The notes beneath the pieces were generated by a model. The model searched no databases, was not told the DNA's origin, and was given only the letters and a program-made list of their open reading frames with translations. A DNA stretch of 64,000 bases. It comes from JAEUIG01 sp046349775. GTDB taxonomy: Bacteria > Planctomycetota > Planctomycetia > Planctomycetales > Planctomycetaceae. The stretch spans positions 1 to 64,000 of the forward strand of contig JAXMBS010000012.1 of NCBI GenBank assembly GCA_046349775.1, given 5' to 3'. The translations under genes and the position numbers were made by a program. Shown here piece by piece: positions 8,864 through 16,993 of the stretch; within the stretch, counting starts at the first letter, position 1; each line of letters starts with the position of its first letter.

Positions 8864-9673
8864 TCACCAGTGCATCACAAAGCCGCCGTCGACGTTGATC
8901 GTCTGGCCCGTCACCTGTCGGGCGCGGGCCGACGATAAGAATACGACCATGTCGGCAATGTCCGCCGCCGTCTGCCACGTGCGCAGCGGAATCACACGCT
9001 CGATTTTCTCGCGCGCCCAGTCCTGATACGACTGCCGACCTTCGGGGGGCTGCTGGTCGTGCCAGGCCCGCCAGACCGACTCGTTCAGCCGTGTTTCCAC
9101 CATCCCTGGACAAACGGTATTCACCCGAATGCCGTGCGGCGCGAGGTCCTTCGCCAGGCACTGAGCGAAGTTGATGTTCGCCGCTTTGGCCGCACTGTAC
9201 GGGGGATCGGTCTGCGATCCGATCTGGCCGGCCACCGATGCAATGTAAACCTGCGTGCCGGACTGTTGTGCGACCATCACCGGCGAAATGTGATGGGCGA
9301 CGTGCACCATTCCCTGGATGTTGACTGCCAACACGCGCGGCCAGTCGGCCGGAGTCAGATTGGTGAACGGGAAACCGTACTTCCCGGAGCCGATCGCCGC
9401 CGCATGCACCAGGTGATCGATGCGGCCGAGCTCCGTGCACGTACGGCGGACGGTCTCAGCGACTGCCGCTTCGTCGGTGACGTCGACGACATACCCTGCG
9501 GTTCGTGCCGCGTGCTCCTGCTGCAATTCGGCTGCGGTCTCGGCGACTGCCAGATCACGATCCCAGAGGGCCACAACCGCCCCTTCGGCAAGAAATGCTG
9601 CGGCCGCCGCCCGCCCGATGCCAGCGGCGCCCCCGGTGATGACGGCGACATGTGCGCTCAGATTAAGGTTCAT
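8864..9673 (-). CDS. Short-chain dehydrogenase/reductase
   Basis: 269 residues, the usual length for a classical SDR. Rossmann motif TGGAAGIG at 13-20, Asn118 in the NIQ segment, catalytic Ser146, Tyr159 and Lys163 (YSAAK), and the CPGMVET motif after the active site; it ends with INVDGGFVMHW, the common oligomerisation tail. The Asp at the end of strand 2 (LWDRD, about 37-40) favours NAD(H) over NADP(H). Substrate unknown. It probably shares a transcript with the downstream His-rich membrane protein. Confidence 0.92.
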   Translation of the reverse strand: MNLNLSAHVAVITGGAAGIGRAAAAAFLAEGAVVALWDRDLAVAETAAELQQEHAARTAGYVVDVTDEAAVAETVRRTCTELGRIDHLVHAAAIGSGKYGFPFTNLTPADWPRVLAVNIQGMVHVAHHISPVMVAQQSGTQVYIASVAGQIGSQTDPPYSAAKAANINFAQCLAKDLAPHGIRVNTVCPGMVETRLNESVWRAWHDQQPPEGRQSYQDWAREKIERVIPLRTWQTAADIADMVVFLSSARARQVTGQTINVDGGFVMHW

Positions 9674-9962
9674 TGTAGAGGCCAGAAGGCAAGCGGCGCA
9701 AATGCAGTAACTGGAACGTGTTATGAGACGTCAATGAATGCAGTTGGCGGCGGGGGAGGACGCGAGCAGGGTAGCACAACGGCAGGTTCGGCACGATCAA
9801 TTCCGTCGAAACAACCCGAAAAGGTTATCCAGTCGGCAGTATCCAACCGATAAACAGAACAACGTGTCGTCATTCGACCGATTCCACGCCGGTGTGGCCG
9901 GCTCGGGTTCATCCCAACGACGGTGTACCCGGCGAACCGCGAAACTTGAAGGAGTGAGTTTC

Positions 9963-11090
9963 ATGCGACTGCCACGAAAATGGGTCCTGAGCCTGGGGCT
10001 AATGGCGGCCGCTCCCGGCGCTGTTGTCGCCGGACCGCTCGACTTCCTGAAGCCCAACGCGGGCCAGCAGTCGGGCGCGGCTGGCGCCCCGCCGAGCAAC
10101 CAGGAGGTTGCCGAGGCGGTCAAGGTCGCCCTTGAACGTGCCAAGTTGACGGGCAAAGACATCGCCATTGAGATCAAAGGCGGCGTCTGTACGCTCGAAG
10201 GACAAATCGTCGATGCCCAGCAGAAGGCGGCAGCGGCGAGAATCGTCCAGAGCGTGCCCGGCATCAAGACTGTGAACAATAAGCTGGTCGTGATGGCTCC
10301 GCGAACGATGCCGCGGGAACCGGCCGTACAACAGGCCGGGTTCGACGGCATGGCGCGCAGCGGCGGCGTCCGCCAGGTGAATCACGAGGCGACTCCGGCT
10401 GCCATGCCGGCGGCTGCGTCGCGATCCAATGAACAGGTTGCCCGCGAAGTGGCCGGCGCCCTGGGTGGCGCAGGTCTGCAGGGCTATGACATCGAAGTTC
10501 GCTACAAGGAAGGCGTGGCCGCGCTGCTCGGCGAAGTCGGCAGCGCTCAGGAGGCCGCGATCGCCCAGCAGGCGGCCGAGAGCGTGCCGGGCGTCAACCA
10601 GGTGCTCAATCGGTTGACCATCAACGGTCAGCCGGCGATGGCGCCGCAGGGCCAGATGGCGCCGCAGCAGATGATGCCGCAGCAGATGATGCCGCAGCAG
10701 ATGATGCCGCAGCAGATGGGACCGGGCGGCTACGGTTATCCGGCGATTCCGACGGGCTACCAGGCGCCGCAGGGCTATCCGCCCGCGCCGGCCCCGGCGA
10801 TGCCGGGCGCTCCGGTCGCGACCGCCGGACACCTCGTCCACAATGCTCCGAGCGTGCCGGAATATGCGTGGCCGACGTACGCTCCGTACGACAACTACGC
10901 TCAGGTGAGCTACCCGGCCGCCTATGATGCCAGTGCCTGGCCGTACATCGGCCCGTTCTATCCGTATCCGCAGGTGCCGGCCGAATGGCGCTCCGCTCAG
11001 CTCGAGTGGGACGACGGCCACTGGCAGCTCAAGTTTCACAGCCGCACTGACCGGTGGTGGTGGTTCCTGGATCCGCACAACTGGCACTAA
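9963..11090 (+). CDS. Exported protein with two BON domains
   Basis: 375 residues from the ATG at 9963, chosen because AAGGAG lies eight bases upstream (9949-9954) and a signal peptide follows (MRLPRKWVLSLGLMAAAP, cleaved near VVAG). Two BON domains, about 40-105 (ending GIKTVNNKLVVM) and 147-215 (ending GVNQVLNRLTING), flank a Pro/Ala linker. BON domains bind phospholipid and occur in periplasmic or outer-membrane proteins. Then come MMPQQ-type repeats and a Tyr/Trp-rich C-terminal domain (YPAAYDASAWPYIGPFYPYP and WEWDDG-like segments) ending DRWWWFLDPHNWH, which I know only from planctomycetes. Envelope role inferred. Confidence 0.9.
   Translation: MRLPRKWVLSLGLMAAAPGAVVAGPLDFLKPNAGQQSGAAGAPPSNQEVAEAVKVALERAKLTGKDIAIEIKGGVCTLEGQIVDAQQKAAAARIVQSVPGIKTVNNKLVVMAPRTMPREPAVQQAGFDGMARSGGVRQVNHEATPAAMPAAASRSNEQVAREVAGALGGAGLQGYDIEVRYKEGVAALLGEVGSAQEAAIAQQAAESVPGVNQVLNRLTINGQPAMAPQGQMAPQQMMPQQMMPQQMMPQQMGPGGYGYPAIPTGYQAPQGYPPAPAPAMPGAPVATAGHLVHNAPSVPEYAWPTYAPYDNYAQVSYPAAYDASAWPYIGPFYPYPQVPAEWRSAQLEWDDGHWQLKFHSRTDRWWWFLDPHNWH
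10662..10718 (+). repeat. 15-bp in-frame tandem repeat
   Basis: Unit CCGCAGCAGATGATG, three full copies (10662-10706) and a 12-base fourth, coding for a PQQMM pentapeptide run in the linker of the BON protein. Such repeats can change copy number by slippage without breaking the frame. Confidence 0.9.
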
Positions 11091-11203
11091 AAGTGGTTTG
11101 GTCTGAATGACGCGACATGTTCTCCGCCCTCGCAGCCCTGCTGCGGGGGCGGTTGTGTTTGAGGAGGAGTGAGTCGTGGGTGGTTGCTCGTGGGCAGGAG
11201 CAG

Positions 11204-11260
11204 GTGTTTGGTGCTCGGTTAGTGGTTGATCGGGAACCCAACCACCAAAAGGCCAAACAC
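11204..11260. repeat. Heptad word element 2 (inverted arms)
   Basis: Left arm is four G/T-rich 7-base words (GTGTTTG, GTGCTCG, GTTAGTG, GTTGATC; 11204-11231). Right arm is four C/A-rich words (GGGAACC, CAACCAC, CAAAAGG, CCAAACA; 11232-11259) that pair with the left arm at many positions. It lies in the 366 bases between the BON gene and the next gene. Confidence 0.65.
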
Positions 11261-11456
11261 GCAGCCAGGAGGCGGCCGCCGACTCACCGTAACAACCGTC
11301 GAAATCAGCAAAAACGGAATATTTTCACAAGTGCGACGACGCGGCGGATCGATAAACACCGTGTCCGAAAGCGCAGCGGCGCACGTGACCGAACACCAGG
11401 GCCTCAGCAGTGGGCCTCGCCCGGCGATAACGGGCTCTGCACTTGGAGATCACCGG

Positions 11457-12032
11457 ATGATCAAGCTTTTCAAGCAGGCCTGTTTAATCGCGGCCCTGGC
11501 CGCCTTTACGGTCCCCAACAGCGGGTGCCGTGTGGCTTACTGGTTCGCGAAGGACGCCTGGTTCGGCGCCACCTTCTTTGGCACCACGCCGCTCATTCCG
11601 GTCACTCCGTACATGAGCCAGATGGTGGAAGACACCTATCACAATGAGGAACGGTACGAAGGCGTGCCGATCCTTGATCCGGTTGAGGGAGCAGGCGCTC
11701 CGCTGTTCTGCCTCGACCCCCCGAGCGCTGATGAGGTGATGCGAACCCTGCCCGACACCACCTCGGGCGGGTTCACCTTCATGGCTGAAACCAGCCGCAA
11801 CAATGTGCGGTATGTCGTTGAGCCGATTGTCGATCGCCTCGACGAGTGCCGGTTCGTCCCGTTGGCCGGCCCGGTCCGCCTGCACCACTGCCACTATAAG
11901 TGCACGGTGTACTTCACTGAAACCAAGCGGTCCTACTGGCCCGTGCCGTTCACGCATGCCGATGAGCGCGAAGAAGTGGTCTACATCGACCACGATCACT
12001 ACATCCGGTGTGCCGGCCCGCAGACGGAATAG
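11457..12032 (+). CDS. Exported protein of unknown function
   Basis: 191 residues from the ATG at 11457, preceded by GGAG at 11445-11448. N-terminal signal-like segment MIKLFKQACLIAALAA followed by a Cys at about 23 (NSGCR), which could be a lipobox though the -3 residue is poor. The body has FFGTTPLIPVTPYMSQ, several Cys (LDECR, HHCHYKCTVYF) and an acidic end. No known domain recognised. It follows the BON gene by 366 bases and ends in front of a strong terminator, so it is probably its own transcript. Confidence 0.72.
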   Translation: MIKLFKQACLIAALAAFTVPNSGCRVAYWFAKDAWFGATFFGTTPLIPVTPYMSQMVEDTYHNEERYEGVPILDPVEGAGAPLFCLDPPSADEVMRTLPDTTSGGFTFMAETSRNNVRYVVEPIVDRLDECRFVPLAGPVRLHHCHYKCTVYFTETKRSYWPVPFTHADEREEVVYIDHDHYIRCAGPQTE

Positions 12033-12056
12033 TCTTCGAGCCAGTTCCGAAAATCC

Positions 12057-12092
12057 AAAACGCCCGGTTGCAGAGTCGCAACCGGGCGTTTT
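12057..12092. terminator. Bidirectional rho-independent terminator
   Basis: Perfect 10-bp stem: CGCCCGGTTG (12061-12070) with CAACCGGGCG (12079-12088), eight-base loop, AAAA on the left and TTTT on the right. It sits between the convergent exported protein (stop 12032) and the di-heme peroxidase (stop 12127) and can serve both. Confidence 0.92.
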
Positions 12093-12126
12093 CGTTGATG
12101 CCGAACTGCAAGCGTGTCAGAGCGCG

Positions 12127-13515
12127 CTATTCCGGCAGGCGTGCGGGCTCGACTTTCGGAAACGGTCCGCTGCAGGCCTTCATGAAGGCCACCAGGTCCG
12201 CTTTGTCCTGGTCCGACACCTTCAGCTTCTTGACCTTTTCGTCGAGCCATTGGTTGGGATGGCCCCCCTTGGCGTACCAGTCGACGGCTTCTTCCAGCGT
12301 CTTCTGGCTGCCGTCGTGCATGTAGGGCGCGGAGAACTCGACGTTGCGGATGGTTGGCGTCTTGAACGCCCCTTTGTCCTTTTCGTCTTTCGAGATTTCA
12401 AACCGGCCGAGGTCCGGCGGCTCCTTGTCCATCCCCACGCCGAGATTGTGATACTTCTCGTCAGTGAAGTTGGCGCCCACGTGGCAGGCCGTGCAGTTCA
12501 CTTCCTGGCTGAAGAACAGCTTCTGGCCCCGGATCGCGCTCTCCGACATCGGATTCGCGCTGGAGGCAGCCTTCAGTGCTTCGTACCGGGCGTAGGTTTC
12601 CGGTTCGTCGTCTTTCAGCGAGGCGAGGTCCGCCTCGTCGGTCGGGAACGGCTGGAGCGCGGCCCAATAGTCGTACGGCGAGGGGCCGCTGACGATCGCC
12701 CGCTCGAACGAAGCGATCGCCTTCGCAACGTTGTCGATGTTCACCGAGCCAGCGCCGAACACCGCTTCGAATTGCGCCACGTAACCGGGAATGCCCGAAA
12801 GCGTGGCAATCGCCGCCTCGTGGGTGTTCGCCATTTCAATGGGATTGGCGATCGGTCCCTTCGCCTGTTCCTCCAGCGAAGCTGCCCGGCCGTCCCAGAA
12901 CTGCGCCCCGCTCAGAATCCGGTTGTAACTGACCGGTGAATTCCGGCCGCCCGTCTGACCCCGCACGCCGACGCCGAACTGCGTGTGCGCGGCATAACCC
13001 GACTCGTGGCTATGGCAGCTCGCACAGCTGATCGTGCCGTCCGATGACAGCCGGCCGTCAAAGTACAGTTGCCGTCCCAGTTCGATCTTGGCCCGTGTCA
13101 GCGGATTCTCTGCCAGCCCGCTGATTTGCTGCTCACCGAGACTCAGTCCGATGGGCAGGGTCACAGTCAAAGGGTCGTTGATTCCCGGCGTCGCCAGCCA
13201 GGCTTTGATCTGGTCCAGCGTGAGGGGGCCCTCACCGGGGATGCCGGATGTGAGCGACGGATCACCCAGCATGACGGCCGTCGTTGACGCACCGGCTGCC
13301 GCAACTCCCGGCTCGGTCGCCACCGCATTTGCCGGTTCGGCTGCGGGTTCTGTGCTGGACGCTGCGGCCTGTTCGTCGGCCTCGCGTTCCTTGGCGGTCA
13401 CGAAGACATCGCGGGCCGGCGCGGCCGTCGGGGCAGGTTCCTTCGGTTTCCCGCACCCGCTCAACGCGAGCCCCCCCAGAACCACCGCTGCTCCCCAGTA
13501 CCGTTTTCGCGTCAT
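12127..13515 (-). CDS. Di-heme cytochrome c peroxidase/MauG-family lipoprotein
   Basis: 462 residues from the ATG at 13515 (an in-frame GTG at 13527 is possible). Lipobox LALSGC at 16-21. An Ala/Pro/Glu-rich linker (about 22-95) leads to a two-heme domain: CASCH at 164-168 and CTACH at 341-345, with GRQLYFDGRLSSDGTISC before the first heme and HNLGVGMD and APYMHDG after the second, the standard layout of bacterial cytochrome c peroxidases and MauG-like enzymes. It should face the periplasm and either reduce H2O2 or oxidise a protein side chain. The C-terminal SDQDKADLVAFMKA is the usual last helix. No electron donor gene is adjacent. Confidence 0.92.
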   Translation of the reverse strand: MTRKRYWGAAVVLGGLALSGCGKPKEPAPTAAPARDVFVTAKEREADEQAAASSTEPAAEPANAVATEPGVAAAGASTTAVMLGDPSLTSGIPGEGPLTLDQIKAWLATPGINDPLTVTLPIGLSLGEQQISGLAENPLTRAKIELGRQLYFDGRLSSDGTISCASCHSHESGYAAHTQFGVGVRGQTGGRNSPVSYNRILSGAQFWDGRAASLEEQAKGPIANPIEMANTHEAAIATLSGIPGYVAQFEAVFGAGSVNIDNVAKAIASFERAIVSGPSPYDYWAALQPFPTDEADLASLKDDEPETYARYEALKAASSANPMSESAIRGQKLFFSQEVNCTACHVGANFTDEKYHNLGVGMDKEPPDLGRFEISKDEKDKGAFKTPTIRNVEFSAPYMHDGSQKTLEEAVDWYAKGGHPNQWLDEKVKKLKVSDQDKADLVAFMKACSGPFPKVEPARLPE

Positions 13516-13679
13516 CTGTCTGTTCACCTTTTCGATTCAGGGATTCGCGCAACGGCGCCGCCCAGCCGAGGGGCGCCGTTGCATCCGGCCATCGGTGCAC
13601 CGTAGCGGTCGCGGTCCACGACGACAAGTTTCGGATGCTCCAGCCCGAGCGGGAAGAAAGTCGGAGCGACCAGGCGATG

Positions 13680-13699
13680 GTGAGCCGCTCGCGGCTCAC
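13680..13699. other. Perfect hairpin over a stop codon
   Basis: GTGAGCCGC (13680-13688), two-base loop, GCGGCTCAC (13691-13699). It covers the stop codon of the small membrane protein at 13696. No T run, so not a classical terminator. Confidence 0.6.
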
Positions 13700-14019
13700 G
13701 GTTGGCCAGCAGGAGCCGGTCGAGACCGCGGAACGGGCCGGGCGCCGGGGAGCGTTGGGAGGACCGGCGGACTCGGCATCAGTTGACTCCGGCACCACTC
13801 GACATAATCGCGATATCGGTCGGCCCCCGGCAGACCGGGCTGCGTGCAGTAGTGGTCGAGCGGCCCGTACACAACTTGCAGCACCGGCATCGTCGCCGGG
13901 TATCGCGGCAAAACGAGAAAGACCACCATCGGTCCGCCGGCAATGTATGAAACCAGCAACAGCACGGTCCCAGCCACGCCGACGGCGAGGCGTTTCAGGA
14001 TTGAGCGGCGGGTGGGCAT
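13696..14019 (-). CDS. Small single-span membrane protein
   Basis: 107 residues. Basic N-terminus (MPTRRSILKRL), one hydrophobic helix (about 13-36), then a soluble part with two Cys (HYCTQ, EWCRSQ) and a Pro-rich end. No family recognised. It lies between the peroxidase and the group of three small secreted proteins, all on the minus strand, 60 bases from the next gene. Confidence 0.55.
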   Translation of the reverse strand: MPTRRSILKRLAVGVAGTVLLLVSYIAGGPMVVFLVLPRYPATMPVLQVVYGPLDHYCTQPGLPGADRYRDYVEWCRSQLMPSPPVLPTLPGARPVPRSRPAPAGQP

Positions 14020-14079
14020 CAGGAGCAGGAGGACTTGCAGAGTGGCGCGATTGGCCGATGGTAAATGCGTGGCGGGAAT

Positions 14080-14502
14080 TTACATGGCTCCGTAGGGAAG
14101 CATTTCGCAAAACGGCTGGTCACTATTCGCACGCAGCATGTTGGCCGCACGTGTTCCTGATGTCGTGTTTGCGTAGTCGTCGACGATTGACTGGAGTAAT
14201 GCGGTCGCTTGCTTGAGACGTTGTGCTGCTGCAATCTCATTCATCTCGGCCTCAATCGATTCGAGCGCCTGCTGGACTTGTTCATCATCCATCGACGCGA
14301 CTTTCTCCTTGAGACGTTCCAGCAGTTTCTCGCGATGCCCGTTGGAAAGCGTGACTGGATCCGTCACCAAGGACTTATCGTATGCGACCTGTCCTTTGAT
14401 TGGCGCGGGAGCCTCGACGCGAATTTCATCCGCCGCGCGCAACAGAGACGCGACGACCGCACTGACCAGCAAGAGCGCAGCGCATGCAATGAGTCGTTTC
14501 AT
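14080..14502 (-). CDS. Small secreted protein, first of a related trio
   Basis: 140 residues from the ATG at 14502, with AAGGGG six bases upstream. Signal peptide MKRLIACAALLLVSAVVA. The mature part is helical and charged: LLERLKEKVASMDDEQVQ, then an A/E/Q-rich heptad stretch, then a segment around TRAANMLRAN that aligns with the last helix of the third member (AAAVAEQMLRTY). Function unknown. The leader around the start codon and the first five codons are nearly identical in all three genes. Confidence 0.68.
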   Translation of the reverse strand: MKRLIACAALLLVSAVVASLLRAADEIRVEAPAPIKGQVAYDKSLVTDPVTLSNGHREKLLERLKEKVASMDDEQVQQALESIEAEMNEIAAAQRLKQATALLQSIVDDYANTTSGTRAANMLRANSDQPFCEMLPYGAM

Positions 14503-14611
14503 GGGGAACCCCTTGTGACTATGGACCGCGAACGCCGCGATCGCCGGAATCAGGAAAACATGAAGACTGCGATTCTCGACTGCCCGTGACCAGGGCCGCG
14601 ACGGTCGGTGG

Positions 14612-15079
14612 TTACTCACTGACAGTCTCATCCAACGGTCCAAATGGAGCGCCGGGGAAGTTCAACGGTTTCCATCTCTTGTAGAGACGTTCGTTGGCTT
14701 CGATTCGATCACAAAGTCCAATTAAGGATTGCCCTGCCAACTCTGCGGCTTCTGTGCCTGGGAATCGGGAAATCACGTCTGCGAGCGACCGACTGAGCGT
14801 CCGTAATGCCTCACGTTCGTTGCCGATCCGTTGTACCTTCAGCATGTCGCTGAATTCTGTTCGTAGAGGGAGACCACGCCTGAAATCCGAAACGGGAAAT
14901 TCGCTTGGCGGATTCAGATTGATTCCGAAATCCCCTCGACGTATCCAGTGTGCGTCTATCGCTCCACCCCGAGTTCCGGCAGGCGACCGAAAAACGGTGC
15001 GATCCTCACAGACGCCGCTCTGCTCAAGGGCAACCACCCAAACCGGCAACAGCGCAGTGAGAGCAATGAGCCGTTTCAT
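14612..15079 (-). CDS. Small secreted protein, second of a related trio
   Basis: 155 residues from the ATG at 15079, preceded by AAAAAGGATTCCCC. Signal peptide MKRLIALTALLPVWVVALEQ. The mature region is less similar to its two neighbours but keeps the same plan, a helix with REALRTLSRSLADVISRF followed by GTEAAELAGQSLIG, matching the GT-x-AA pattern of the others. Function unknown; probably exported to the periplasm. Confidence 0.62.
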   Translation of the reverse strand: MKRLIALTALLPVWVVALEQSGVCEDRTVFRSPAGTRGGAIDAHWIRRGDFGINLNPPSEFPVSDFRRGLPLRTEFSDMLKVQRIGNEREALRTLSRSLADVISRFPGTEAAELAGQSLIGLCDRIEANERLYKRWKPLNFPGAPFGPLDETVSE

Positions 15080-15125
15080 GGGGAATCCTTTTTGACTGTG
15101 GACCGCGACGGCCGGCCTGCGGACG

Positions 15126-15581
15126 TCAGTACGACGGCAGCGGCGTAGGCGTCGTCGGATAGTACGGTGCATTCCCGCCGGAGTTGCCGCCGTCGTGATA
15201 CGTCCGCAGCATCTGCTCGGCGACCGCGGCCGCGTGCGTCCCCTCATACTTCTTGACGACGGCGGCCAGCGCCTCGCTGATTTGCTGCACGTGCTTCTTG
15301 GCTTCCAGTTCGCGGACCTCCTTCGCAGTTTCTCCCAGGGCGGACTTGAGTTCTTCGTCGCTCATCAGGGCGGCTTTCGCCCGCTGCTGTTCGACGTACT
15401 GTTCCCGAAGGGCGTCCAGGGCTGGGGAGGACTGCGGCCGCACAGAGTCGACGATGAATTGGGCCGGCGCCGAGGCTGCTTCGTCAGCCAGCAGCACCGG
15501 TCGCGTACGAATGTCGTCAGCGACTACGAAAACCAAGCCGGTAACGAGTAACAGCGTTGCGGACGCAATGAGCCGTTTCAT
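15126..15581 (-). CDS. Small secreted protein, third of a related trio
   Basis: 151 residues from the ATG at 15581, again with AAAGGATTCCCC before it. Signal peptide MKRLIASATLLLVTGLVFVVA. The mature part has MSDEELKSALGETAKEV (compare MDDEQVQQALESIEAEM in the first gene), a helix ending HAAAVAEQMLRTY, then a Gly/Asn/Pro/Tyr-rich tail. Function unknown. The spacing between the three genes (about 110 and 47 bases) suggests one transcript. Confidence 0.68.
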   Translation of the reverse strand: MKRLIASATLLLVTGLVFVVADDIRTRPVLLADEAASAPAQFIVDSVRPQSSPALDALREQYVEQQRAKAALMSDEELKSALGETAKEVRELEAKKHVQQISEALAAVVKKYEGTHAAAVAEQMLRTYHDGGNSGGNAPYYPTTPTPLPSY

Positions 15582-15711
15582 GGGGAATCCTTTCGATCGT
15601 GGATCGTGAAACCCTCGAGCCGGCCGGAATGATCGCAGGGGGTAGAAATGCACGCAATCTCAGTTGCCGCAGCGGCAATCAAGCAAGACGGCGGCGTTCG
15701 GCGGACATTGC

Positions 15712-16107
15712 TCAGGGTGTCTCACCGGAAGTCTTCACTTCCACGATCAGCTCCGTGTGCCGACGACGCGAGGTCACGGAACGGATCTGCTTCGATCTCG
15801 CAGTCTTGACAACAATTGTTCCACCCGCAGCGGTGAATGCGCGGACGAGTTGATCCAGCGAAACATCGGCAGCCGCGCGCTCGATCTTCGCCACGCGCGG
15901 CTGGCTCGTCTGGAGCAGGGCGCCGAGTTGCTTCTGTGACAATTGCCGGGCCTGCCGCTGCCGTCGCACCGCCAATGCCAGTTCGACGCGCGCATCCAGC
16001 AACTGCCGTTCTTCCTCGCTCATTTCGAGGAAGTCCGCCGCGTCGCCGAACTTCCAACCTGCCGACTCCAGGCCTTGCGTTTGCGGGCGTTCACCGTTTC
16101 GGCTCAC
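15712..16107 (-). CDS. XRE-family antitoxin (HigA-like)
   Basis: 131 residues from the GTG at 16107, whose first bases overlap the toxin stop in GTGA, a typical coupled start. The N-terminus has GWKFGDAADFLEMSEEERQL, characteristic of antitoxins paired with Gp49-type HigB toxins. The helix-turn-helix is LSQKQLGALLQTSQPRVAKI, and DVSLDQLVRAFTAAGGTI follows. It should neutralise the toxin and repress the pair through the palindrome at 16514-16535. Toxin-first order is the HigBA arrangement. Confidence 0.85.
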   Translation of the reverse strand: MSRNGERPQTQGLESAGWKFGDAADFLEMSEEERQLLDARVELALAVRRQRQARQLSQKQLGALLQTSQPRVAKIERAAADVSLDQLVRAFTAAGGTIVVKTARSKQIRSVTSRRRHTELIVEVKTSGETP

Positions 16108-16458
16108 TGATGTTGCTGTTTGAACGACTTGGCGGCATTGTCGTACTGCTTCAGCCGCCGCTGACAAATCGCAATACTTCGACCGGGATCCTGCGAGTCT
16201 TTTTTGAGTAGACTTCGAGAATTAGCACCGCGTCGGCATCGACGCGATACATGATCCGCCAGTTATGGCCGGCGTCCCGGACCCGCATGCGCCGCAGCGG
16301 GCGCCGACGGTCGGCAACGGCTCCGCCTGAGGCATTCGCAGTTGTTCTCCGTCCTGCAGGAGCCGCAGCAGCATGCCGGCTTCGCGCCGACCTTCGATTG
16401 TAAATGGTGGAGTCTTGACCTACCCGTGCAGCCAGACGAGTGGCTTTGGCGGCGGCAT
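16104..16458 (-). CDS. RelE/HigB-type (Gp49 family) toxin, disrupted
   Basis: About 118 residues when frames are joined. Start ATG at 16458: MPPPKPLVWLHG, then VKTPPFTIEGRREAG, LLRLLQDGEQLRMPQAEPL, PTVGARC, MRVRDAGHNWRIMYRV, AVLILEVYSKKT and finally ICQRRLKQYDNAAK, all in the order of the phage Gp49-like HigB family of ribosome-dependent mRNA interferases. Three breaks: a TAG in place of the Glu codon after WLHG (explained by one gained and one lost G), a shift at about 16295 and a shift at about 16170. Either the toxin is dead or these are the same indel errors seen elsewhere. Confidence 0.75.
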
Positions 16459-16513
16459 TTTCTCCGTGCTTTGTGGTTTCGACACGGCTCCTGGCCCGGC
16501 GGACTGACTTCGG

Positions 16514-16535
16514 TGTATATCGGATACGGTATACA
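16514..16535 (-). promoter_or_regulatory. Palindromic operator of the toxin-antitoxin pair
   Basis: TGTATA (16514-16519) and TATACA (16530-16535) form a perfect dyad around a 10-base centre that itself contains two symmetric CG pairs. On the minus strand it sits 56 bases upstream of the toxin ATG, with TTGAAA a little farther upstream as a possible -35 box. This fits autoregulation by the HigA-like protein. Confidence 0.7.
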
Positions 16536-16567
16536 GGCAGGTCGATTTCAATGTCGGACCGCGCAAC

Positions 16568-16603
16568 GAAAACGCCCGAAGCGTCTACGAGACACTTCGG
16601 GCG
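16568..16603 (-). terminator. Terminator of tRNA-Met
   Basis: CGCCCGAAG (16573-16581) pairs with CTTCGGGCG (16595-16603); on the minus strand the stem is followed by TTTT (16569-16572). It begins 15 bases after the tRNA 3' end. Confidence 0.85.
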
Positions 16604-16617
16604 TCGGTCTATCAAAA

Positions 16618-16691
16618 TGGCGGAGGTGGGACTCGAACCCACGACCCGCGGCTTATGAATCCGCTGCTCTAACCAACTGAGCTACCCCGCC
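16618..16691 (-). tRNA. tRNA-Met (CAT)
   Basis: 74 bases including the discriminator A. Acceptor GGCGGGG pairs with CTCCGCC (one G-T pair), D arm GCTC-AGTTGGTTA-GAGC, anticodon loop TTCATAA with CAT at 16655-16657, T arm GTGGG-TTCGAGT-CCCAC. CCA is not encoded. An elongator Met tRNA is most likely; a CAT tRNA-Ile with lysidine cannot be fully excluded. Confidence 0.93.
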
Positions 16692-16881
16692 GTGAGCGGC
16701 ACTCGGCCGCGAGTCGGCCAAAGTATCGCATTGATCTAGTGACGACAAGCGAGGTTCACGGCAGGTTCGGCGCCGCGAAACCGCAAGCGATTCTCGCCTG
16801 AGGACGGAAGTCGGCAGGCACAATTCCTGATTGGCGATGCATTCTTTCTGGTTCTCGCTAAACTTCCGACCAGAACTGAAC

Positions 16882-16966
16882 TTGGCCAAGGGCCGAGGGG
16901 TCAAGAGCCAGGGGCAAACGCTCCGGATGCGTTCCCTTGACCCTTAGCCCTACCCCCCTTGGCCCC
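16882..16966. repeat. Heptad word element 3 (inverted arms) before alaS
   Basis: Left arm of G-rich words of the GGCCAAG/GGTCAAG type (16882-16914), a 19-base centre, and a right arm of CCCTTGA/CCCTTAG-type words (16934-16966). The arms pair imperfectly. The right arm ends 28 bases before the alaS ATG. Confidence 0.7.
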
Positions 16967-16993
16967 ATCCGCCATCGACCTTCCCCGGCCGTC

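Noticed and set aside
16618..16691. tRNA-fMet
   Set aside because: The acceptor has a normal first G-C pair, and the anticodon stem lacks the three consecutive G-C pairs of initiators, so an elongator is preferred.
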